From assembly GCA_023405705.1 (NCBI GenBank), contig JAEXXR010000458.1, positions 1-6,765 on the forward strand: a stretch of 6,765 bases of DNA, read 5' to 3'. Source of the stretch: Actinomycetes bacterium. Its GTDB lineage: Bacteria; Actinomycetota; Thermoleophilia; Solirubrobacterales; Solirubrobacteraceae. The position numbers and the translations under genes are program-made. Positions 1 to 6,765 of the stretch are shown here, one piece after another (position 1 is the stretch's first letter; every line of letters starts with the position of its first letter). The notes beneath the pieces were generated by a model, which was not told the origin of the DNA, ran no database searches, and worked only from the letters and a program-made list of their open reading frames with translations.

Positions 1-218
1 GCGTCTCGGCCGGCGAGCGCTACGCCGCCGTCTACGAGATCAACCTCTCGCGCTGCATCTTCTGCGGCTACTGCGAGGTCGCGTGCCCGTTCGACGCGAT
101 CACGATGGGCCACGACTACGAGATGTCGGACTACAACCGCGCGGACCTCATCTTCACCAAGGAGATGCTGCTCGCCGAGCCGCTCGAGCGCACCCCGCTG
201 CGGACCGAGGACGAGTAG
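1..218 (+). CDS. nuoI: NADH-quinone oxidoreductase subunit I, C-terminal part (5' end outside the window)
   Basis: NuoI is the ferredoxin-like subunit of complex I. It carries two 4Fe-4S clusters (N6a and N6b) that pass electrons toward the last cluster, N2, and quinone, on the cytoplasmic side. Only the last 71 residues are visible, read from base 3 to a TAG at 216-218. They include one complete cluster motif, [12 protein letters not shown], encoded at about 54-89, which by position is the second of the two motifs in the family. The first motif and the N-terminus lie upstream. After the motif come the typical FDAI segment and a short charged tail ending in EDE, as in bacterial NuoI. The gene stops 3 nt before nuoJ, and a GAGG inside its last codons can act as the nuoJ ribosome site. 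The call is firm from the motif plus the nuoJ-N neighbours. Confidence 0.95.
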   Translation, partial: VSAGERYAAVYEINLSRCIFCGYCEVACPFDAITMGHDYEMSDYNRADLIFTKEMLLAEPLERTPLRTEDE

Positions 219-221
219 GCG

Positions 222-911
222 ATGTCCGCGGTCATCTTCTTCATCGCCGCGATCGGCGCGCTCGCGGGCGCGATCGGCGTCGTCGCGCTGAGAAACCCCT
301 TCTACAGCGTCCTCTCGCTGGTCGGGCACCTGATCTCGCTGTCGGCCCTCTTCCTGCTGCTGCGCGCCGAGTTCCTCGCCGCCGCGCAGGTGATCGTCTA
401 CGCCGGCGCGGTCACGGTGCTCTACGTCTTCGTCGTCTCCTACGTCGGCGACGGCACGGTGCCGCTCGGCCCGGGCGGCGCGAGACTGCGCAACATCTCG
501 ATCCTGTTCGTGGGGATGCTGTTCGTCGAGCTGTGCATCGCGCTGCTGGGCTCCGGCCTGCAGGCGATCGACGGCAAGGGCGCGCCGTACGTCCCGGGCT
601 TCGGCTCGCCGGAGGCGATCGGCGCGGCGCTGCTGCCGAAGTTCCTGCTGCCGTTCGAGCTGGCTTCGCTGCTGCTGCTGGTCGCCGCCGTCGGCGCCGT
701 GATGCTGGCCCGCCGCCGGCAGGGCGGCACGACGCTCGAGGACCAGCCCTACGACGCCTCGCGCTACATCACGCCGCGCTCGCTCTTCTCCGGCACGATG
801 GCCGAGGCGGTCGGCGCGCTGAAGGACCCGAACCCGGCCCCGGAGCCGGCCGCGAGCAGAACGCCCGCGCCCGCCCCGGTGCCCGACACCGACGACACCC
901 GGGAGGGCTGA
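222..911 (+). CDS. nuoJ: NADH-quinone oxidoreductase subunit J (membrane)
   Basis: NuoJ (ND6 family) is a core membrane subunit near the quinone cavity. Its TM3 switches conformation during coupling. The 229-residue product has an N-terminal hydrophobic segment, the conserved RNPFYSVLSLVGHLISL stretch (about 24-40) and the TM3 signature QVIVYAGAVTVLYVFVV (about 56-72), in which Y60 matches E. coli Y59. There is a fourth segment at about 91-111. The last, LPFELASLLLLVAAVGAV (about 143-160), holds E146, as in the E. coli ELASMLLL segment. Five membrane segments are expected. Residues about 203-229 form a Pro/Ala-rich, then acidic, low-complexity tail that should lie in the cytoplasm. The ATG is 3 nt after the nuoI stop, with GAGG 11 nt upstream. 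Arginines 24, 88 and 213 use the rare AGA codon. Length is slightly above the E. coli protein because of the tail. Confidence 0.96.
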   Translation: MSAVIFFIAAIGALAGAIGVVALRNPFYSVLSLVGHLISLSALFLLLRAEFLAAAQVIVYAGAVTVLYVFVVSYVGDGTVPLGPGGARLRNISILFVGMLFVELCIALLGSGLQAIDGKGAPYVPGFGSPEAIGAALLPKFLLPFELASLLLLVAAVGAVMLARRRQGGTTLEDQPYDASRYITPRSLFSGTMAEAVGALKDPNPAPEPAASRTPAPAPVPDTDDTREG

Positions 912-914
912 GGC

Positions 915-1210
915 ATGGATCTCGGTTGGTACCTGGTCGTCTCGGCCCTGATCTTCTGCATCGGCGCAGGCGGCGTGCTCACGCGGCGCAACCCGCTCGT
1001 GATCCTGCTCTGCCTGGAGCTGATGCTCAACGCGGCGAACCTCGCGCTGATCACCTTCTCGCGCATGCACGGCAACGCGGACGGTCAGATCTTCGCGCTG
1101 ATCGTGATGGTCGTCGCCGCATGTGAGGTTGCCGTCGGCCTCGGCCTGATCGTGGCGATCTTCCGCCGCAAGCTGCCGATCGACGTGGACGAGCTGAAGG
1201 AGCTGCAGGG

Positions 1211-1214
<4 letters not shown>
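915..1214 (+). CDS. nuoK: NADH-quinone oxidoreductase subunit K (membrane)
   Basis: NuoK (ND4L, related to MrpC) is a small three-helix core subunit that forms part of the first half-channel of the complex I membrane arm. The 99 residues match the family's usual length of about 100. Visible signatures are [20 protein letters not shown] (about 24-43), with the TM2 glutamate E35 (E. coli E36), and [18 protein letters not shown] (about 66-83), with the TM3 glutamate E71 (E. coli E72). Both are the buried carboxylates known to matter for coupled activity, so the subunit looks fully functional. The ATG sits 3 nt after the nuoJ stop. The purine-rich GGGAGGG at 901-907 is a good Shine-Dalgarno site at 7 nt spacing. 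The gene ends inside the nuoL start (TTGA overlap). The C-terminus [10 protein letters not shown] is hydrophilic, and its codons supply the nuoL ribosome site. Confidence 0.97.
1197..1202 (+). promoter_or_regulatory. Ribosome binding site that fixes the nuoL TTG start
   Basis: AAGGAG lies in the last codons of nuoK, 8 nt before the TTG at 1211. It is the strongest Shine-Dalgarno match near this junction. It supports TTG initiation and translational coupling through the TTGA stop/start overlap. No ATG or GTG with a comparable site is present before the first membrane helix of NuoL. Confidence 0.75.
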
Positions 1215-3226
<2,012 letters not shown>

Positions 3227-3236
3227 GGCGCCGCTG

Positions 3237-4784
3237 ATGACTCTCTCGATTCTCATCTGGCTCCCGCTCGCCGTCGGCGTCCTCGGCGCGATCCTCGGGG
3301 CGAAGGCCGCCCCGAAGCTCGCCGTCGCCGGCTCGCTCGTCGCGCTCGGCATCGCGATCTCGTTCGTGGTCCGCTTCGAGAGCGGCCAGGACGGCCTGCA
3401 GTTCGTCACGAACGAGTCGTGGATCTCCGAGCTGGGGATCTCCTACAAGCTCGGCGTCGACGGCCTCAACGTCGTCCTGCTGCTGCTGACGACCTTCCTC
3501 TTCACGCTGGCGACGATCTTCGCCAACCTGCGTCAGTGGGAGCGGCCGCAGCTCTTCTACTTCCACATGGGCATCGCGCAGACCGCGGTGCTCGGCGCCT
3601 TCTGCGCGCAGGACCTGATCCTGTTCGTCGCCTTCTTCGACCTGATGCTGATCCCGTTCTACTTCCTGACCGGGATCTGGGGCTCGGGCGACCGCGAGGC
3701 GCGCGTGCGCGGCACGCAGAAGCTCGTGATCTACACGCTCGTCGGCTCGCTGCTGATGCTCGTGGCCGCGATCGCGACCGGCGTCCTCGCCGCCCAGCAG
3801 CACGACACCGAGCTGAACTTCGCGATCAGCGCGCTGCAGCAGCTGCCGCTGTCGGAGGGCTCGCAGCAGTGGATCTTCCTCTGCTTCGCGGCCGCCTTCC
3901 TCGTGAAGATGCCGGCCTTCCCGCTGCACGGCTGGCTGCCCGACGGCTACAAGGCGATGCCGCTGCCGGCGCTCGCCGTCTTCTCCGGCGTGCTGTCGAA
4001 GGTCGCCGCCTACGGCTTCCTGCGGATCGTGCTGCCGGTCTTCCCGGACGCCTCGGTCCACTTCCAGGAGCTGCTGCTGCTGATCGCGCTCGCGTCGATC
4101 CTGTACGGCTCGGCGATGGCCTTCTCGGCGCAGAACGTCCGCCTCGTCGTCGCCTACTCGTCGGTGGCGCAGATGGGCTTCATCACGCTCGGGATCTTCG
4201 CCCTCAACGAAGACGGGGCCCAGGGCGCGCTGCTGCAGATGGTCAACCACGGCCTCGTGACGGTGCCGCTGTTCTTCATCGTCGCGCTGCTCGCCTCGCG
4301 GGCCGGCGGGTCGGAGGAGATCAAGGACATGGGCGGCATCGCCTTCCGCGCACCGGTGCTGGCGACGCTCTTCCTGATCGTCTCGCTCGCCACGCTGGCG
4401 ATGCCGGGCTCGGCCAACTTCGTCGGCGAGTTCCTGATATTGCTCGGCGTCTTCGAGGCCAAGCCGGTCTTCGCGATCGTCGCCTCGATCGGCGTCGCGC
4501 TCGCCGCGGTCTACATGCTGCGGGCGTTCATCCGCTCGATGCACAACCGCGTCAACCCGTCGGTCGACTCGCGTGAGATCACCTTCCGCGACCTCGCCGT
4601 GCTGGTGCCCGCGATCGTCGTGATCCTCGCGCTGGCGCTCTACCCGCAGTTCGGCCTGAGCAAGAGCGAGGCGACGACGAAGGCGACGGTCGCCCAGGTG
4701 CAGGCCAAGACCGGGCAGCTGACCGCCGAGAAGACCGAGACGACGACCTCCACGGCCTCCGAGGAGGAGGAGCACACGCCATGA
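3237..4784 (+). CDS. nuoM: NADH-quinone oxidoreductase subunit M (central antiporter-like proton pump)
   Basis: NuoM (ND4, MrpD-like) is the middle proton-pumping module of the membrane arm, with 14 expected helices. The 515 residues match the usual length of about 500. Conserved are KMPAFPLHGWLPD (K224 in TM7, H231), GVLSKVAAYGFLR (K255), H338 in the QMVNHGL segment and MPGSANFVGEF with E398 in TM12 (E. coli E407). Three sites differ from E. coli. The TM5 carboxylate is D135, in VAFFDLMLIP, instead of E144. The loop after LPD reads GYKAMPLPALAVFSG rather than AHSQAPTAGSVDLAG. The QTDIKR segment reads AQNVRL, so the Asp is N300. From about 476 to 515 a Thr/Glu-rich hydrophilic tail extends beyond the last helix, probably on the outer side. 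The ATG follows the nuoL stop by 10 nt, with GAGG at 3225-3228 overlapping that stop. It uses no AGA codons, unlike nuoJ, nuoL and nuoN. Confidence 0.96.
   Translation: MTLSILIWLPLAVGVLGAILGAKAAPKLAVAGSLVALGIAISFVVRFESGQDGLQFVTNESWISELGISYKLGVDGLNVVLLLLTTFLFTLATIFANLRQWERPQLFYFHMGIAQTAVLGAFCAQDLILFVAFFDLMLIPFYFLTGIWGSGDREARVRGTQKLVIYTLVGSLLMLVAAIATGVLAAQQHDTELNFAISALQQLPLSEGSQQWIFLCFAAAFLVKMPAFPLHGWLPDGYKAMPLPALAVFSGVLSKVAAYGFLRIVLPVFPDASVHFQELLLLIALASILYGSAMAFSAQNVRLVVAYSSVAQMGFITLGIFALNEDGAQGALLQMVNHGLVTVPLFFIVALLASRAGGSEEIKDMGGIAFRAPVLATLFLIVSLATLAMPGSANFVGEFLILLGVFEAKPVFAIVASIGVALAAVYMLRAFIRSMHNRVNPSVDSREITFRDLAVLVPAIVVILALALYPQFGLSKSEATTKATVAQVQAKTGQLTAEKTETTTSTASEEEEHTP
4761..4772 (+). 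promoter_or_regulatory. Ribosome binding site of nuoN, embedded in four Glu codons of nuoM
   Basis: GAGGAGGAGGAG encodes residues E509-E512 of NuoM and also gives several overlapping Shine-Dalgarno cores, the last ending 8 nt before the nuoN ATG at 4781. It makes the ATGA overlap an efficient re-initiation site and supports the chosen nuoN start. Confidence 0.75.
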
Positions 4785-6376
4785 CCTCCGCGCTCGTCAC
4801 CGCGGCCGCGAGAGCGCCGCACATCGACTTCGCCGGCCTCTCGCCGCTGATAGCGCTGGGAGCCGGCGGCCTGCTGGCGCTGATGGTCGGGATCTTCACC
4901 GACCGCAAGGCGAAGACGCTGACCCCGCTGTGCGCGCTGCTCGGCCTGGCGGCGTCGATCGGCCTGTCGATCTGGCAGTTCGGCGAGAACACGGAGATCA
5001 TCTCCGGCGCGCTCGCGATCGACGACCTGACGCTGACGCTCAACTTCATCCTCTGCGCGACCGGCATCGCCGCCGTGCTGCTGTCGTGGCGCTCGCGCGC
5101 CGCCGCGGTCGCCGGCCACGCCGAGTACTACGCGCTGCTGATGCTGTCGCTGCTCGGCATGCTGGTGCTGGTCGGCTCGCAGAACCTCGTCACGCTGTTC
5201 ATCGGCTTCGAGCTGCTGTCGATCCCGCTGTACGTGCTGTGCGCGGCCGAGTTCCGCAAGGAGGGCTCGCTCGAGTCCGGCCTCAAGTACCTGATCGTCG
5301 GCTCGGTCGGCTCCGCGACGCTGCTCTACGGCCTCGCGCTGATCTACGGCGCGACCGGCTCGACCGACTTCGCCGGCATCGACAGAGCGCTCGCGAACAG
5401 CGAGATCAGCGGCGACGTGCTGCTGCTCAGCGGCATCGGCCTGACGCTCGTCGGCCTCGCCTTCAAGGCGTCGGTCGCGCCGTTCCACCAGTGGACGCCC
5501 GACGTCTACCAGGGCGCCCCGACGCCGGTGACCGCCTTCATGGCGGTTGCGACCAAGGTCGCCGCGTTCGGCGTGCTGCTGCGCCTGTTCGACACCGCGC
5601 TCGTCAACGCGCAGCTCGACTGGGCGCCGGCGGTCGCCGCGCTCGCCGCCGTCACGATCATCGTCGGCAACGTCGGCGCGCTGTCGCAGGTGTCGCTCAA
5701 GCGGATGCTCGCCTACTCGGGCGTCGCGCAGGCCGGCTACCTGCTCTGCGGCCTCGTCGTCGGCACGCAGCTGGGCGTCAAGGCGACCGTCTTCTACCTC
5801 GCCGTCTACTGCGCGATGAACGTCGCCGCCTTCGCGGTCGTGATCGCCCGCGAGCGCTCCAGCGAGTACGGCGACGAGCTGCCGGCCTTCGCCGGCCTCG
5901 GCCGCAGCAACCCGCTGATGGCGTGGCCGCTGACGATCGCGCTGCTCGGCCTCGCCGGCATCCCCGCGACCGCCGGCTTCATCGGCAAGTTCTACCTGCT
6001 GGACGCGCTGGTGGACGGCGGCTACGCCTGGCTCGGTATCGTCCTCGTCGTCGGCTCGATGATCTCGCTCGGGTACTACCTGCGAGTGATCGCCGCGATG
6101 TGGATGGGCGAGAGATCGGGCGACCTGACGCCGCTGACCGTCGGCGGCGCGGCTCCGGCCCCGGCTCCGGCGGGCTCGGGCCCCGGCGCTCCGCCGATCA
6201 TGGCCGGCGGCTCGCAGGAGGCCGACGCCGAGCTGGTGCTCGACGCCAAGCCGCAGCTCGAGGTCGTCGTCGTCGCCTGGGTCGCGACCGCGGTCGTGCT
6301 GTTCTTCGGCATCATCCCCTCGCCGCTGTTCGAGCTGGCCGGCAAGGCCGGCAGCGTCTTCGGCGGGATCTTCTAG
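4781..6376 (+). CDS. nuoN: NADH-quinone oxidoreductase subunit N (proximal antiporter-like proton pump)
   Basis: NuoN (ND2) is the antiporter-like module nearest NuoK. The 531-residue product is somewhat longer than E. coli NuoN (about 485). All main pumping residues are visible: the TM5 glutamate E144 in LFIGFELLSIPLYVL (E. coli E133), K229 in AFKASVAPFHQWTPDVYQGA (TM7), K259 in AVATKVAAFGVLLRLF (TM8), LKRMLAYSGVAQAGY (about 307-320) and K403 in GFIGKFYLL (TM12). Fourteen helices are expected. The extra length comes mainly from an Ala/Pro/Gly-rich linker at about 456-475, followed by a charged stretch to about 490, between the last two helices and probably cytoplasmic. The ATG overlaps the nuoM stop (ATGA) and has a strong ribosome site. 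R11, R202 and R445 use AGA. The gene ends with a TAG, 7 nt before a hairpin, which fits its being the last gene of the operon. Confidence 0.96.
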   Translation: MTSALVTAAARAPHIDFAGLSPLIALGAGGLLALMVGIFTDRKAKTLTPLCALLGLAASIGLSIWQFGENTEIISGALAIDDLTLTLNFILCATGIAAVLLSWRSRAAAVAGHAEYYALLMLSLLGMLVLVGSQNLVTLFIGFELLSIPLYVLCAAEFRKEGSLESGLKYLIVGSVGSATLLYGLALIYGATGSTDFAGIDRALANSEISGDVLLLSGIGLTLVGLAFKASVAPFHQWTPDVYQGAPTPVTAFMAVATKVAAFGVLLRLFDTALVNAQLDWAPAVAALAAVTIIVGNVGALSQVSLKRMLAYSGVAQAGYLLCGLVVGTQLGVKATVFYLAVYCAMNVAAFAVVIARERSSEYGDELPAFAGLGRSNPLMAWPLTIALLGLAGIPATAGFIGKFYLLDALVDGGYAWLGIVLVVGSMISLGYYLRVIAAMWMGERSGDLTPLTVGGAAPAPAPAGSGPGAPPIMAGGSQEADAELVLDAKPQLEVVVVAWVATAVVLFFGIIPSPLFELAGKAGSVFGGIF

Positions 6377-6383
6377 CCGCTGC

Positions 6384-6403
6384 GCGGCGGCTTCGGCCGC
6401 CGC
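6384..6403 (+). terminator. GC-rich hairpin with UUCG tetraloop after nuoN
   Basis: GCGGCGGC and GCCGCCGC form a perfect 8-bp stem around TTCG, giving the exceptionally stable C(UUCG)G loop in RNA. It begins 7 nt after the nuoN stop. No T-run follows (the next bases are CCGCACC), so it is not a textbook intrinsic terminator. It may instead terminate in the T-poor actinobacterial style or protect the 3' end of the nuo mRNA. Confidence 0.7.
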
Positions 6404-6418
6404 CCCGCACCAGTTCCA

Positions 6419-6467
6419 GATGAGGTGCGAGTTTCGGTCGCTGAGCGACCAGAACTCGCACCTCATC
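6419..6467. repeat. 49-nt imperfect palindrome between nuoN and the GntR gene
   Basis: The arm GATGAGGTGCGAGTT (6419-6433) is perfectly complementary to AACTCGCACCTCATC (6453-6467). Inside it, GGTCGC (6436-6441) pairs with GCGACC (6445-6450) around a TGA loop. Only two positions separate the two stems (TC opposite AG, one possibly a G-U pair), so 21 of 23 arm positions pair. It could be a second terminator, a REP-like dispersed palindrome or a small non-autonomous mobile repeat. A GntR operator would normally be much shorter. No T-run follows it. Confidence 0.8.
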
Positions 6468-6514
6468 GTCGTTGTGGGACAGACGTGTGTGGTGAGGCGC
6501 ACAGATCGGCTTGG

Positions 6515-6520
6515 TAGATT
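6515..6520 (+). promoter_or_regulatory. Predicted -10 box of the GntR gene, leaderless type
   Basis: TAGATT fits the actinobacterial -10 pattern TAnnnT and lies exactly 6 nt before the ATG at 6527. Transcription would then start at or next to the A of the start codon. No Shine-Dalgarno sequence is visible before this ATG, which agrees with a leaderless mRNA. A convincing -35 box is not visible; GTGAGG near 6492-6497 is weak. Confidence 0.5.
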
Positions 6521-6526
6521 CATCCC

Positions 6527-6765
6527 ATGACTGGACGTTTGCAGCGGACCTCGCTCGTCGACCAGGCGATCGAGGCGCTGCGTGCCGAGATCGCCTCGGG
6601 CGCCTGGCCGGTCGGCGAGAAGATCCCGACCGAGCCGCAGCTGGTCGAGCAGCTCGGCATCGGGCGCAACGCGCTGCGCGAGGCGGTCCGCGCGCTCGTC
6701 CACGCGGGACTGCTGGAGCCGCGTCAGGGTGACGGCACCTACGTGCGCGCCACGAGCGAGCTGGC
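6527..6765 (+). CDS. GntR-family transcriptional regulator, N-terminal DNA-binding domain (3' end outside the window)
   Basis: The visible 79 residues form a GntR winged helix-turn-helix. A first helix (about 9-24) is followed by the family turn WPVGEKIPTEPQLVEQLGI (about 28-46). The recognition helix region GRNALREAVRALVHAGLLE (about 46-64) comes next, then the wing PRQGDGTYVRA (about 65-75). The LREAVRAL form is typical of the FadR subgroup, which usually carries a C-terminal FCD ligand-binding domain, but that part lies outside the window, so subgroup and ligand are unknown. The start is well constrained: an in-frame TAG at 6515-6517 lies four codons upstream, and the next common start codon is a TTG at codon 5. 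It is separated from nuoN by 150 nt with a hairpin and its own likely promoter, so it is probably not part of the nuo operon. It might control genes downstream. Confidence 0.9.
   Translation, partial: MTGRLQRTSLVDQAIEALRAEIASGAWPVGEKIPTEPQLVEQLGIGRNALREAVRALVHAGLLEPRQGDGTYVRATSEL

Noticed and set aside
83..1126. Long + strand open frame overlapping nuoI, nuoJ and nuoK in another frame
   Set aside because: It is Arg-rich and low-complexity, and it spans three well-supported genes. It is a shadow of GC-rich coding sequence. The same holds for the long + strand frames over nuoL, nuoM and nuoN.
4069..4084. Runs of CTG codons resembling trinucleotide repeats
   Set aside because: They encode leucines of membrane helices and recur throughout these genes with no unit conservation beyond codon preference.
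6486..6503. Weak inverted repeat TGTGTG / CGCACA just upstream of the GntR -10 box, as a possible operator
   Set aside because: Only 5 of 6 positions match, the half-sites are low-complexity, and it does not resemble a recognised GntR operator consensus, so it cannot be told from chance.

Overview
This is a very GC-rich window. It holds the 3' end of a bacterial respiratory complex I (NDH-1) operon followed by the start of an unrelated-looking regulator gene. Base composition, NNC/NNG-dominated codon use, tight gene overlaps and an apparently leaderless downstream promoter suggest a high-GC actinobacterium. A deep-branching group such as Thermoleophilia/Solirubrobacterales is my guess from the flavour of the proteins. 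No marker in the window proves the taxon.

Layout, all on the + strand: the C-terminal part of nuoI (1-218), then complete nuoJ, nuoK, nuoL, nuoM and nuoN up to 6376. Junctions are 3 nt, 3 nt, a 4-nt overlap, 10 nt and a 4-nt overlap, so this is one translationally coupled transcript. A 150-nt intergenic region follows. It holds a perfect GC hairpin closed by a UUCG tetraloop just after nuoN, then a 49-nt imperfect palindrome, then a -10-like box immediately before a GntR-family regulator that runs off the right edge.

NuoI carries iron-sulfur clusters in the peripheral arm. NuoJ and NuoK belong to the membrane core next to the quinone site. NuoN, NuoM and NuoL are the three antiporter-like proton-pumping modules, with NuoL distal and carrying the long lateral helix. 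Genes A-H should lie upstream, outside the window.

The biology is mostly ordinary. The most interesting signal is inside the antiporter-like subunits. The TM5 glutamate considered central to proton pumping is alanine in NuoL (A149), aspartate in NuoM (D135) and glutamate only in NuoN (E144). NuoM also departs from the family around its TM7-TM8 loop. Other points are the long palindrome, the predicted leaderless start of the regulator, and frequent AGA arginine codons in a GC-rich genome. I found no CRISPR array, RNA gene, mobile-element gene or new multi-gene system.
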